Source of the DNA: a virus
Length of the DNA: 20,022 bases
Virus record (IMG/VR): IMGVR_UViG_3300024264_001880
Span: 1 to 20,022 of that record
Strand: one strand, 5' to 3'
The notes under the pieces were generated by a model, which was not told the origin of the DNA, ran no database searches, and saw only the letters and a list, made by a program, of their open reading frames with translations. A program made the translations under genes and the position numbers. Positions 6,306 through 13,799 of this stretch are shown one piece after another (position 1 is the stretch's first letter; the number at the start of each line of letters is the position of its first letter).

Positions 6306-7163
6306 TTAAAAATCCTGTATATCTGTAATCAAGTTTTTCAACTTTTTCTTAACAAAGAAGTTAAAGAGATGTTCGCGACCAACTTCTTTTGCATTATTAA
6401 ATTGCTCAAGAATCTCATCTTTGAAATTTTGAGGAACCAAGCTCAGGTCTATCATTTGCTTGTTTCTGTTTAAACGCAGTTTTGTTTCTTCGTCCATTGT
6501 TTCTGGCTCAGTTAAAAACTGTGTAATTCTTTTCTTAGTCATTGGTCTTTGTCTTTCACCGACAGCTAAGCAATTGTCAGCACTTAGTATATTAGGGATG
6601 CCATCTCCAACATCACCTTTTAGAATGTGCTCTTCCAAATATTTATCAGGATCGTTATGTCTTACCCATTTCTTTAGAACGGGATTATATTGGTCCACGT
6701 TACCATAAGTTTGTAATTGAATAAAGTCTTTGTCACCAGAGAGTACTAATATCTTTTCAGCACCAGTATTCATTACTGTACCATGTTCATGTACAAGAGT
6801 AGCAATAATATCATCTGCCTCACATCGCTCTATACTAATAACTTTGTAAGGAAAAAATTCTTCAATCTCTGCTCTAATACCATGGATAACTTCAAAGAGT
6901 TTATTCCAATCCATATCAGAAGCATCACGACCTTTTTTACGATTAGCTTTATAGTAGGGGAAGTAGTCTCGTCTCCAAACGTTTGGGTTATCGCAACAGA
7001 GTACAATTTCGCCATACTCTTTGTGAAACTTTTTACGATTGAAACGAACTGAGTTTAAGAACATATGACGAATAAGATTTTCGTCTGGTTCCACGTTGTG
7101 ATGATTTCCTATACTTGCGAATAGTGAAGCCATCATTACTTGATTGTAGTCTAGTAATATCAT
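6306..7163 (-). CDS. rnh: T4 RNase H-like 5'-3' exonuclease/flap nuclease
   Basis: A 285-aa nuclease of the FEN/5'-nuclease superfamily, close to T4 RNase H in length (305). Acidic metal ligands appear in order: Asp5 (MILLDYN), Asp58 (VLCCDNPNVWRRDYFPYYKANR region), Glu115/Asp117/Asp118 (ERCEADDII), Asp144/Asp146 (LSGDKDFIQL), and the helix-hairpin-helix zone LKGDVGDGIPN near 183-193. It would remove RNA primers and 5' flaps at Okazaki fragments, working with the phage DNA ligase encoded at 12013-13137. It is the first gene after the promoter at 7196-7224, with GGAT before the ATG. The identification is strong. Confidence 0.93.
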   Translation of the reverse strand: MILLDYNQVMMASLFASIGNHHNVEPDENLIRHMFLNSVRFNRKKFHKEYGEIVLCCDNPNVWRRDYFPYYKANRKKGRDASDMDWNKLFEVIHGIRAEIEEFFPYKVISIERCEADDIIATLVHEHGTVMNTGAEKILVLSGDKDFIQLQTYGNVDQYNPVLKKWVRHNDPDKYLEEHILKGDVGDGIPNILSADNCLAVGERQRPMTKKRITQFLTEPETMDEETKLRLNRNKQMIDLSLVPQNFKDEILEQFNNAKEVGREHLFNFFVKKKLKNLITDIQDF

Positions 7164-7195
7164 ATTTTATCCATAATTTAATTTAAGTGAGGTAT

Positions 7196-7224
7196 ATTAT
7201 ATCACACTTCGTCGTCGTTGTCAA
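7196..7224 (-). promoter_or_regulatory. Strong early promoter overlapping a gene end
   Basis: On the minus strand TTGACA (7224-7219), 17-bp spacer, TGA then TATAAT (7201-7196). The -35 and the spacer lie inside the last codons of the 127-aa gene, whose stop is at 7202. Predicted start near 7189; it drives rnh. Confidence 0.88.
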
Positions 7225-7585
7225 CCCCTAAGTCTGTTAGATTGGTCTTTAAACCACCAACAGTATGAGCTCCATCCGACTCAAGTACTACTACATTAGT
7301 TAAAGCAAACTCTTGAAGTGGATGTTCCACTCCCAATGTTTGTAAATGTAGAGCTTTGATCGCCTCAAATATTAGAATCATATTAGGAAAATACTTTTCC
7401 ATATCTGAATCAAAATCACAATTAGCACGAGCCATTTCGTGTAATACATTTTCCCAAATAATTTCTGCTAAATCATTTGCATAATTTTCTTTATATGCAG
7501 AAATCTTTTCACCAACTTCAGCTGCCGTCATCGGCGGGTCTGAAATTAGTCTTGGAAATTGTACAACGTTATCCTTGTCCGCCAT
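7202..7585 (-). CDS. Conserved hypothetical phage protein (127 aa)
   Basis: A 127-aa acidic, mainly helical protein (MADKDNVVQFPRLISDPPMT, then a long helix ISAYKENYANDLAEIIWENV, and an acidic tail DNDDEV). I recall similar proteins in T4-like marine phages but no function. Its start overlaps the end of the glycosyltransferase gene by 17 bases and uses AAGGAA as a ribosome site. The final codons double as the -35 region of the rnh promoter, so the acidic tail may be partly fixed by promoter constraints. Confidence 0.75.
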   Translation of the reverse strand: MADKDNVVQFPRLISDPPMTAAEVGEKISAYKENYANDLAEIIWENVLHEMARANCDFDSDMEKYFPNMILIFEAIKALHLQTLGVEHPLQEFALTNVVVLESDGAHTVGGLKTNLTDLGVDNDDEV

Positions 7586-8531
7586 TAGTTAAGTTCCTTA
7601 AAATTGTGTTCCACATTACTTGGAATGATTGAACACTGTTTCTTGCTAGATTGAATCTATCAGAATATGTAAAACCATTAAAATAGTTTTCATTCTGTTT
7701 CATACTTTCTAACACTTGTCTTGCTACTGAGAATGCATAGTTAGCGTGAACCTGTGGGTCCTCATTCCAATCATACATAATAGTTGCATTTTGTGCTGTT
7801 TCAGGTAATGCACCATAATTTGGATGGATACAAATAACCTGACTTTTAATTGCTTCAATAAGTGCAATACAACTTGTTTCTTTCCAAATATTTGGATATA
7901 GGAAAATATGAGCATCATCAAGTGCTGCTAAAACTTCTTCGTTAGATTTAACTCCGTGATATGTCATATTTGGATGTGCTTCAATGTTTGTAAATAAACC
8001 TTTATAAGCTTCGTTACGTTGTTCCCATCCATAAATTTCAAAACCAGAATAAACATCTAAATGAATATTTGGATATTGTTTAGCAAGAGCATCAAAGATT
8101 GGTACTAATAATTCCAATCCACGATGTGGTGTTGTATGATAAACAAACTTGATTGTATCTAATGGCTTTTCTTTTGGAGCAAATTGTTTTTCAATTGCAT
8201 TATAAATCACTGTACATTTACTATAAGGCATACCAAATCTTACAATGTATTGGTCACGTTGCCATGCTGATACAAAAACAAAATGGTCAAACTTTTCCCA
8301 ACCACCATCTGCAAGAATCTTATTCTCTGGGTCTTCAGCTAAGTCGTGGCACCATAAGATATTTAATACATCATCTTTCAGTTCACGAGGTCTGCTCAAA
8401 TGAACAGCTACCTTATCTTGTAAATCTTTATCTACGAGGTCAACAAAACGTTGCCTCATCATTTCAGTTCCACCATTTGCATTGGCAGATTGTTCTGAAT
8501 TAATTACTTCACCTTTATACACGCAACTCAT
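7569..8531 (-). CDS. GT-B fold glycosyltransferase (GT4-like)
   Basis: A 320-aa glycosyltransferase of GT-B type. The C-terminal nucleotide-sugar domain is recognisable: FVYHTTPHRGLELLVPIFDA around residue 130, the HIFLYPNIWKETSCIALIEA block, and IKSQVICIHPNYGALPETA, the E-x7-E style donor-binding region of GT4/GT1 enzymes. The N-terminus has an acceptor-side pattern (NANGGTEMMRQRFVDL). I chose the ATG at 8531 because GGAG lies about 8 bases upstream. The sugar and acceptor are unknown: phage DNA, capsid, or host envelope are all possible. It overlaps a 59-aa gene upstream and belongs to the unit read from 10172-10199. Confidence 0.85.
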   Translation of the reverse strand: MSCVYKGEVINSEQSANANGGTEMMRQRFVDLVDKDLQDKVAVHLSRPRELKDDVLNILWCHDLAEDPENKILADGGWEKFDHFVFVSAWQRDQYIVRFGMPYSKCTVIYNAIEKQFAPKEKPLDTIKFVYHTTPHRGLELLVPIFDALAKQYPNIHLDVYSGFEIYGWEQRNEAYKGLFTNIEAHPNMTYHGVKSNEEVLAALDDAHIFLYPNIWKETSCIALIEAIKSQVICIHPNYGALPETAQNATIMYDWNEDPQVHANYAFSVARQVLESMKQNENYFNGFTYSDRFNLARNSVQSFQVMWNTILRNLTNGGQG

Positions 8532-8694
8532 TTTTACTCTCCAGTTTTGCATTCACTGATTCTTTTAAAGAATCCGCATAATCTCTTAATGTGTTAATTG
8601 TTGTGTGAACATGACCAGTTGCTGTTGGTCTAATTTGTTTTTCTAAATCGCTAATCACAATTTGTACTGCACACAGTTTTTCTAAATCATTCAT
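8515..8694 (-). CDS. Small helical hypothetical protein (59 aa)
   Basis: A 59-aa protein, predicted almost wholly helical (MNDLEKLCAVQIVISDLEKQ then INTLRDYADSLKESVNAKLE) and likely to form a coiled coil. The ATG at 8694 is preferred because AGGAAG lies 6 bases before it. An in-frame ATG at 8709 is possible but lacks a site. It overlaps both neighbours (the GT25-like gene by 8 bases, the GT4-like gene by 17), so it is locked into the glycosyltransferase unit and may be a partner of one of the enzymes. No family recognised. Confidence 0.7.
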   Translation of the reverse strand: MNDLEKLCAVQIVISDLEKQIRPTATGHVHTTINTLRDYADSLKESVNAKLESKNELRV

Positions 8695-9484
8695 ATTTCG
8701 CTTCCTCATAAATGTTGTCTAATGATTTTGTCGACCCTTTTTTTCTCCACCAATCTGTTAAGAATTCGTATGAGTAAATAGCAGAGTCTGCTTGTTTGTT
8801 ATAATAATATATATTCTTTGAACGGAAGTCAATCACATTCTGATTGAACAATGGGAATGTATACACTGGTCCAAATCCATGCATCACGTTGTTTTCAAAT
8901 GATGGTGGAGCACCAAGTGGCATCTTATAATGGATTGCAAGTGCTTCATTGTTTTCTGTTTCAATAAAATAATAATCAATAATCTTTTTGGCATATTCTC
9001 TTTTGAGAGCATAACATTGTAAGCCATGGTCCCAAAGTCTACGACGACGAAGCATCATTGGTGGATATTCAATAGTCTGTTCGTAAGGATACTCAAATAC
9101 ATTACACAGATGTAATGCTCCCCACTCTACTTCGATTCCTTCAATGAATTCCATTAAAGTAAAGTTCCAATGTTCTACAGGCTCAAAGTCAACATCATCT
9201 TCAAAGAATAAACCAATCTCTTCGTTCGTATTATCGTACCACCATTTAATTGTTAATAGATGAGATGATGTAACGCCTTTGGTCATTTCTGCCAATAATC
9301 TTGGCTCACCAATAATTTCTATGGAATCTTTATTGTATCTTTCGTAAACATGCACATTGATATCAGAAACTCCAAGCTTACTAAACTCGTTTTCTGTATA
9401 TGCTTTACGGTCGGGACAATCAATCAGATTGATTATGTTCGGCTTCGGTATGTTCTGTAATTTGCTCAAGGTTGTTATCTTCAT
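8687..9484 (-). CDS. Glycosyltransferase, GT25-like
   Basis: A 265-aa protein like the GT25 (LPS/collagen galactosyltransferase) family. It opens with a strand-loop INLIDCPDRKAYTENEF (residues 18-34), then GVTSSHLLTIKWWYDN (70-85), where GT25 enzymes have G.xxSH, and an FFEDDVDFE metal/donor motif (93-101). A conserved histidine/aspartate (WDHGLQCYAL) follows. It may add a sugar to a phage or host glycan. The start overlaps the end of the dNMP kinase gene by 65 bases and lacks a good ribosome site. A TTG at codon 6 is an alternative start. It works alongside the GT4-like gene in the same unit. Confidence 0.8.
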   Translation of the reverse strand: MKITTLSKLQNIPKPNIINLIDCPDRKAYTENEFSKLGVSDINVHVYERYNKDSIEIIGEPRLLAEMTKGVTSSHLLTIKWWYDNTNEEIGLFFEDDVDFEPVEHWNFTLMEFIEGIEVEWGALHLCNVFEYPYEQTIEYPPMMLRRRRLWDHGLQCYALKREYAKKIIDYYFIETENNEALAIHYKMPLGAPPSFENNVMHGFGPVYTFPLFNQNVIDFRSKNIYYYNKQADSAIYSYEFLTDWWRKKGSTKSLDNIYEEAKYE

Positions 9485-10094
9485 TTAACTCATTGTAAAT
9501 ATCAGTTAGAATACTATGGAAGTTTCTGACTGAGCCATTATTATGTACACGATATGTATTGATGTTCATTTCTTCTTCAAGAACATAAGCACTGTCAATA
9601 GGTGTTTCGTAGTTAATTGCATATTCTTTTATTAGATTACCATTAAAGTACCTACGGCTATCACTTGAATAGTCATGGCCATCTCTTGTGATTTGAACAA
9701 TAACAATATTTTCTTTACCGACTCTTTCGATGAGTGGTTCAAGTTCTTCTACAAATCCGCCATCTGCTACAGCGTAATGTATTCCATCTTCAATTTCTTC
9801 ACTAACCATTTTACCAAAATAGTTTAAACCTTTTTGTGGCTTGATAATATCTTCGGAAACATGAATCATTGCTTCTCTACGAGAATAGTTTTGCAAAGCA
9901 AATTCTTTAATCTCTTTACGCTCTCTGTCTTCGTAGCCTTCCATAAACCATTTCTTTTGAACACCAAAATGCTCAATGGTTTCTTTAAATAACTGGTGCT
10001 TAAAACTTAATGCTTTAAAACCAAACATCTCTTTATATAAAGATGCAGCTTCGTCTTTACCACTAGCTGGTGGTCCGTTAAATATTACTATCAT
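9420..10094 (-). CDS. Deoxynucleoside monophosphate kinase-like (T4 gp1 type)
   Basis: A 224-aa P-loop kinase with Walker A GPPASGKD (residues 7-14) in MIVIFNGPPASGKDEAASLY. A central VADGGFVEELEPLIERVGKE matches the region after the core strand in phage dNMP kinases, and the length is near that of T4 gp1 (241). It would convert dNMPs from degraded host DNA into dNDPs for phage synthesis. The start at 10094 is set by GGAAAGGAT just upstream. It overlaps the resolvase gene by 17 bases and is preceded by the promoter at 10172-10199. The lid and base-binding residues are not diagnostic enough to name the nucleotide preference. Confidence 0.78.
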   Translation of the reverse strand: MIVIFNGPPASGKDEAASLYKEMFGFKALSFKHQLFKETIEHFGVQKKWFMEGYEDRERKEIKEFALQNYSRREAMIHVSEDIIKPQKGLNYFGKMVSEEIEDGIHYAVADGGFVEELEPLIERVGKENIVIVQITRDGHDYSSDSRRYFNGNLIKEYAINYETPIDSAYVLEEEMNINTYRVHNNGSVRNFHSILTDIYNELNEDNNLEQITEHTEAEHNQSD

Positions 10095-10638
10095 TATCCT
10101 TTCCGTTAAAATGTTCGAATTTTGCGATGAAGTAAGCATCAACAATATCTGAAATTGGATTATATCCCTTTATTATATCAAGTTTGACACGAATGTCAAC
10201 CCCTGTTTCTTCTTTAAAAGAATCCAACATCATGTCTTTGTTTGCATTACCTTTACCTGTTGCAAACTTTTTAATTTCTGTAGGAGCAGGAACGCTATAA
10301 GGTATTCCTTGCTTCCATAATTTGTGTTTTAAGAGTCCACAGTTTTCTGCGATTTGGAAGACTCTTCCGACTGCACCAAAGGCATATCCTTCAATAGCAA
10401 CTCTACTACATCCGGCGGCAGATATCCACTGTAAACTCCACTCGGCCAGATTATTGAAGCGTTCACAGTCTTCGCTCCACTCAGGATATACTGAACAATT
10501 GTAGTTTTCAGCTTCTCTAATTTTTTTCTCATTTGGTACCATGTAATAAAATTTGCAATTCTCGTATTTCCATTCTTCACCTGAATGCACACAAACTGCT
10601 GGACTTGTTAAACTGTAATCTACTCCCGCAACGACCAT
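10078..10638 (-). CDS. RuvC-like Holliday junction resolvase
   Basis: A 186-aa RNase H-fold nuclease of the RuvC group. The four acidic positions are visible: Asp7 (VAGVDYSLTSPA), Glu83 (RVAIEGYAFG), and the pair Asp164/Asp167 (ISDIVDAYFIA). A basic loop PTEIKKFATGKGNANKDMM (119-137) corresponds to RuvC's DNA-contact segment. It probably cuts branched DNA before packaging, filling the role of T4 gp49 with an unrelated fold. The gene carries a strong internal promoter (10172-10199) for the dNMP kinase. Its ribosome site is GAGGAG, and a T4 late-promoter-like TATAAATA lies just upstream (10661-10668). Confidence 0.85.
   Translation of the reverse strand: MVVAGVDYSLTSPAVCVHSGEEWKYENCKFYYMVPNEKKIREAENYNCSVYPEWSEDCERFNNLAEWSLQWISAAGCSRVAIEGYAFGAVGRVFQIAENCGLLKHKLWKQGIPYSVPAPTEIKKFATGKGNANKDMMLDSFKEETGVDIRVKLDIIKGYNPISDIVDAYFIAKFEHFNGKDNDSNI
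10172..10199 (-). promoter_or_regulatory. Strong early promoter inside the resolvase gene
   Basis: On the minus strand TTGACA (10199-10194), 16-bp spacer, TGA then TATAAT (10177-10172), with GGGG before the -35. It is the only one of the set with a 16-bp spacer. It lies wholly within coding sequence and would drive the dNMP kinase and the genes behind it. Confidence 0.85.
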
Positions 10639-10660
10639 AATATACTCCTCATTAAAGGAT

Positions 10661-10668
10661 TATTTATA
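10661..10668 (-). promoter_or_regulatory. T4 late-promoter-like TATAAATA box
   Basis: The minus strand carries TATAAATA in the 30-base gap between the SleB-like gene and the resolvase gene. This is the exact T4 late -10 consensus, which needs no -35. Related AATAAATA boxes occur in three other gaps (3169, 4258, 18985). A short AT-rich motif can arise by chance in such DNA. Confidence 0.4.
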
Positions 10669-11220
10669 TTAGTCGGCACGATAAAATATGTGAGAACCTA
10701 TAGTTCCTACTTGTTGTAGACTTGGAGCCCAGTATGGACTTATAAAAGTTGTGTGATAATGTGTTGAGCCTTCTGTCAATCCACGAAACTTATTTTCGTT
10801 AATAATTTGTGATGCAATTAAAACAGATTCACTCCAAGAGTCAGCATCTAAAGGTGTATCACTTTTACCATCGCAATACCAACTGAACTGACAACGATTA
10901 CGCACAGGTACGAGTTCATTAGGGTCTTTCCAAGAAGGTTTATGTTGTCCTTGGTATATTACCCCACATATTGTTTGTGGGTATCTATCGTCTCGTACTC
11001 TATTTAGAACCACATCAGCAACTGCAAATTTACCTGCTAAATTTTCTGAACGAGATTCGTGGTAAATATTCATTGCCATACAGTGTTCGCTTTCTGATAA
11101 GACATAATCATAGTCAATGTTTGGTTGTGCTTTTAAATCATAAGCAAAACTCATCACAAGCATTATAACTACTGTTATCCATAGAGGCATAAAGTTCTTA
11201 TCAAAATTACTTAGTTTCAT
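10669..11220 (-). CDS. SleB/Hydrolase_2 family cell-wall hydrolase
   Basis: A 183-aa protein with an N-terminal membrane segment (about residues 12-27: PLWITVVIMLVMSFAY) and a Hydrolase_2 (SleB/CwlJ) catalytic domain after it. The domain has the signature MAMNIYHESRSENLAGKFAV with the likely catalytic Glu55, then VLNRVRDDRYPQTICGVIYQ and the closing STHYHTTFISPYW. These are peptidoglycan hydrolases. The uncleaved-looking anchor suggests a signal-arrest-release type endolysin or a protein secreted by the host Sec system, so lysis is the likely role. The ribosome site is poor (GAG 14 bases upstream). It belongs to the unit from 13577-13605. Confidence 0.87.
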   Translation of the reverse strand: MKLSNFDKNFMPLWITVVIMLVMSFAYDLKAQPNIDYDYVLSESEHCMAMNIYHESRSENLAGKFAVADVVLNRVRDDRYPQTICGVIYQGQHKPSWKDPNELVPVRNRCQFSWYCDGKSDTPLDADSWSESVLIASQIINENKFRGLTEGSTHYHTTFISPYWAPSLQQVGTIGSHIFYRAD

Positions 11221-11221
11221 T

Positions 11222-11494
11222 TTATGTTTTACTCAGATAAGCATTAAGTAAATCATCGCCTTCGAGTTTAGTACCAAAGACATGAATGAGCTTTCCATTT
11301 TGGAATCTTTCGATATGTCCATCTGGATAAGAGAGATCTTGTACCATTCCATCGTCAGTATGTTTTTGAGTTTCTTCTGTTTCATACCACATACTTTTTA
11401 AACTATGCATATGTAATCCTGTGGATTTTTGGTTCCATTCTTCTGCTTCAATTGCTTTAGCAAATTTGTCTACCATTTCGGTGTGTTCAGTCAT
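11222..11494 (-). CDS. Hypothetical protein (90 aa)
   Basis: An unrecognised 90-aa acidic protein. It starts with a helix (MTEHTEMVDKFAKAIEAEEW) and its second half looks like small strands (YPDGHIERFQNGKLIHVFG). Three ATGs follow each other. The one at 11494 has the best spacing (7 bases) from GGAGAG; the first in-frame ATG is at 11509. The gene overlaps the preceding one by a few bases. No function can be proposed. Confidence 0.7.
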   Translation of the reverse strand: MTEHTEMVDKFAKAIEAEEWNQKSTGLHMHSLKSMWYETEETQKHTDDGMVQDLSYPDGHIERFQNGKLIHVFGTKLEGDDLLNAYLSKT

Positions 11495-11732
11495 CATCAT
11501 TCTCTCCATGTATTTCTTTATTTAAATCTTCAAGTGCTTCTTCAAGGTCTTTTAAGTGAGGATATCTTGTATATGCAGGATGTGCATACTTTTCAATATC
11601 ACGAGTATCTCCTTCAAGCCCTAGATCTTTATCGTCTTTTTTACCAAAGATCTTATCCCAATTATCTGAGTATGCTTTATCATCTCGATTTGTTCTTCGG
11701 CCTGAGCCTTTACCACCATGCCACTTACTCAT
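11487..11732 (-). CDS. Hypothetical charged protein (81 aa)
   Basis: An 81-aa charged protein beginning MSKWHGGKGSGRRTNRDDKA and ending in an acidic helix (LKDLEEALEDLNKEIHGENDDD). The basic, glycine-rich start and acidic end suggest a disordered or RNA-binding protein. Similar MSKWHGGKGS starts occur in phage small proteins, as I recall, without a known role. It overlaps the previous stop in an ATGA junction. The next upstream gene also starts MSKW, so the two may share ancestry at the N-terminus, though the rest differs. Confidence 0.7.
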   Translation of the reverse strand: MSKWHGGKGSGRRTNRDDKAYSDNWDKIFGKKDDKDLGLEGDTRDIEKYAHPAYTRYPHLKDLEEALEDLNKEIHGENDDD

Positions 11733-12013
11733 AATGTTCCCAACTGACTCATTGCTTTATGTATTCTATCTAACTCTGGGTCATTTAAATGCCCATAGAT
11801 TCCGACATCTCCTGAGAAAGAATATTCACTCATAAAATCAAGTGGTGGTTCCACAAAATCTTCTGTCTCTCTATCCATAAAAGCAACTTCCCATAAGTTT
11901 GCTTTGTACCCATAAGAACCTGTAAATCTTACAGCTGATACTATGTAATCATCATAGTCAAATTGTATACGTTCACCATCATGCCATGGCTTTCTCTCTG
12001 GCCATTTACTCAT
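11729..12013 (-). CDS. Hypothetical protein (94 aa)
   Basis: A 94-aa acidic protein with many aromatic residues (GERIQFDYDDYIVSAVRFTG; ANLWEVAFMDRETEDF), likely a small beta-rich fold with a C-terminal helix. No family recognised. The start overlaps the ligase stop by one base (TAATG), and a strong ribosome site (GAGGGAAG) lies in the ligase tail, so it is coupled to the ligase. The first four residues (MSKW) repeat in the next gene. Confidence 0.7.
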   Translation of the reverse strand: MSKWPERKPWHDGERIQFDYDDYIVSAVRFTGSYGYKANLWEVAFMDRETEDFVEPPLDFMSEYSFSGDVGIYGHLNDPELDRIHKAMSQLGTL

Positions 12014-13137
12014 TAGTCTTCCCTCTGGCCGAAGCCATAATCAATTACAACTGGGAATCTTGGAATTCCATCGGGCGTCTCGTTGAAGTATCTTAATGTA
12101 GCCCAATCTGGAGTATTACCATCGTTCCACAATTTTTCTAGTACTTTTTGTGTACCTCTTACTCCTGCTCCGAAGTTTGTTCCATCAGGTTTACGTAATA
12201 CAAAATGTTTTACATAACCAGCCCAGTTACCTTTACCTTCTAACATTGACACAACTTGAAATTCATCAGTAATAAACTCTTTACGTTTGAGTAAGAATTT
12301 ACTTCTTTTGTTTTCGTAAGCTTTATCAATTCGTACCATTTGGCCTTCATAGCCATCTTCCATCCACGTTGAGTATAATTCATCAAGGCTATCTTGAGTT
12401 TGAGTTAAGATAGTTTCAACCACTTTCACAGAATCAAGCTTGGAAAGTGTCATACCAAGTTTAAAAAACCTGCCAGAGAAGATTAAATCCTTGTGAGAAG
12501 TGTCATACATGTCATAAACATGGTATTGTACAAGCTTTTTAGCTTCTAAAGTGTCATACTCTGTAGTTTTTTGTTTACGAACAAGAGATGTAATCTTATT
12601 AAAATCATCTTTAAGCTCGTGATTATATAGTTCACCATCAAATGTAAACTCTGGATGTTTATCAAAAATTGGTTTAATCTCTTCCCATATATGTGGGCAA
12701 CTTGTGATTGGCTTATTTGCTCTTGTCCAAAGTCCACTCTTATTCGCAATACAGCGTATACCATCAAGCTTTGGTTGAGCAATAACAGGAAAGATATCAT
12801 CATTCTTTTTGTAACCACCAGCTAGCATTGGTTTAAATGCTGTATAAGAGTCAATGTCTTTGATATCTTTAAAATACTCTTTTTCAAGTTTGCGATCGTA
12901 AATGCTCATTGCTTCAGATATTGCTTGAGTATGAGCTGTAGTAGAATTTGCACGACCAACATTTTTTGCAACTGTCTTTTTCCAACCAGAAGTTACAAGC
13001 TTTCCATCTTGTATTCCTGCTGTACTTCTTGTTGCAGCATCATCATCAGAGTTCCAACCATACTCGATAGTCAATTCACGAACTTTACCTTTCGTATCTC
13101 TCTTATATAATGTTGGTAATGAAGATATATTTTGCAT
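12013..13137 (-). CDS. ATP-dependent DNA ligase
   Basis: A 374-aa nucleotidyltransferase-type DNA ligase. Motif I is QPKLDGIR with the AMP-accepting Lys123, motif III is FTFDGELYN (164-172), motif IV is EGQMVRID (264-271), and motif V is FLLKRKEF (281-288). An OB-like tail follows (DEFQVVSMLEGKGNWAGYVK). The first 90 residues form a module (PTLYKRDTKGKVRELTIEYG, then GWKKTVAKNVGRANSTT) that precedes ligase domains in several phages. It seals nicks after RNase H removes Okazaki primers. It has an AGGAAAG ribosome site and lies 1 base after the 136-aa gene. The C-terminal codons contain a short UUCG hairpin. Confidence 0.92.
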   Translation of the reverse strand: MQNISSLPTLYKRDTKGKVRELTIEYGWNSDDDAATRSTAGIQDGKLVTSGWKKTVAKNVGRANSTTAHTQAISEAMSIYDRKLEKEYFKDIKDIDSYTAFKPMLAGGYKKNDDIFPVIAQPKLDGIRCIANKSGLWTRANKPITSCPHIWEEIKPIFDKHPEFTFDGELYNHELKDDFNKITSLVRKQKTTEYDTLEAKKLVQYHVYDMYDTSHKDLIFSGRFFKLGMTLSKLDSVKVVETILTQTQDSLDELYSTWMEDGYEGQMVRIDKAYENKRSKFLLKRKEFITDEFQVVSMLEGKGNWAGYVKHFVLRKPDGTNFGAGVRGTQKVLEKLWNDGNTPDWATLRYFNETPDGIPRFPVVIDYGFGQRED

Positions 13138-13138
13138 G

Positions 13139-13549
13139 TTACTTTCCTATATGTTTTACGTCTGAGCGTGGTATTACTTGATATGCTCCTTTGTTATATG
13201 CAGGAGCTACTGTGAAGTTTTTACTTTGTTCTGCTTTCCAAGAGTGGTCGACAGATTTAACGGGTTTAGTTAATGGTGCTGATGGATAACGCTCACGATG
13301 ATTTTCTAAAGTCTGTCTCCAGTCATTAGTTACTTCGAGTGGTTTGAAAGAAGATTGGATTTTAGTACGACCATAAGCATAGTCAATATACTGTTGTAAT
13401 GTGTCGTATCGTAAGTCATGCATACCTTTACGTTTCATGCCACGATTGTGCTGTCGCCATTGCAGTTCCAGCTCTTGCATCTTTGCTTTTGTGATTTTGA
13501 CTTTACGCTTCTTAGAGCTTATTGCCGATAATCCTCTAGCTAATCCCAT
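13139..13549 (-). CDS. Conserved basic hypothetical phage protein (136 aa)
   Basis: A 136-aa basic protein starting MGLARGLSAISSKKRKVKIT, with a helical middle (MQELELQWRQHNRGMKRKGM) and a looser C-terminus. I recall similar proteins in T4-like cyanophages, always small and basic, with no assigned role. The Lys/Arg excess suggests nucleic-acid binding. It is the first gene of the unit read from the promoter at 13577-13605 and has a GAGGT ribosome site. Being first before the ligase suggests an early role. Confidence 0.75.
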   Translation of the reverse strand: MGLARGLSAISSKKRKVKITKAKMQELELQWRQHNRGMKRKGMHDLRYDTLQQYIDYAYGRTKIQSSFKPLEVTNDWRQTLENHRERYPSAPLTKPVKSVDHSWKAEQSKNFTVAPAYNKGAYQVIPRSDVKHIGK

Positions 13550-13576
13550 AAAATAAACCTCATAATATAAAGAACT

Positions 13577-13605
13577 ATTATAACACGTTCTGTAGCATTT
13601 GTCAA
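13577..13605 (-). promoter_or_regulatory. Strong early sigma70-type promoter
   Basis: On the minus strand TTGACA (13605-13600), 17-bp spacer, TGT then TATAAT (13582-13577). Predicted start near 13570, about 20 bases before the 136-aa gene. The -35 begins only 12 bases after the closing stem of the RNA element at 13617-13790. Confidence 0.92.
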
Positions 13606-13616
13606 CCCCTAAGGGA

Positions 13617-13790
13617 AAATTGGTGGTCGATTATTTGGCGTTCCTTTCCTGTGCAGTATGGTACTCTCCGTGGAGACGTATCGACAGTTCGGGTGTTGCT
13701 CCCTAATTCAGTAGGCCGTCGTGGGTCTTAAATGGTAGAGCTATTAACTCCGTGATTCCATCTCGCCGTCATGGTTTATCCCACCAATTT
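13617..13790 (-). ncRNA. Candidate structured RNA downstream of bS21 (~174 nt)
   Basis: This stretch has no credible reading frame, and its first line is about 50 percent GC against roughly 30-35 percent in coding lines. The ends are perfect complements: 13617-13626 (AAATTGGTGG) and 13781-13790 (CCACCAATTT), a 10-bp closing stem. Inside are a TCTCC/GGAGA hairpin (13662-13680, flanked by TAC/GTA) and a CCTA/TAGG hairpin (13702-13715). It starts 10 bases after the bS21 stop, and no plus-strand promoter is visible. I therefore place it on the minus strand as a 3' element of the bS21 transcript, possibly processed out. The strand is an inference: the plus strand would end in a U-run after the closing stem. 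I matched it to no RNA family. Confidence 0.6.
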
Positions 13791-13799
13791 TTTTAACTT

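Noticed and set aside
8724-8755. A further early promoter near the end of the GT25-like gene (TCGACA preceded by AAAAGGG)
   Set aside because: The -35 has a mismatch and the 17-bp-spaced -10 is TTATGA, a poor match, while the bases are explained by the coding sequence.
12013-12045. UUCG hairpin (UGGC-UUCG-GCCA) in the ligase gene tail as a regulator
   Set aside because: Only 4 bp long and explained by codons for Gly-Phe-Gly-Gln.
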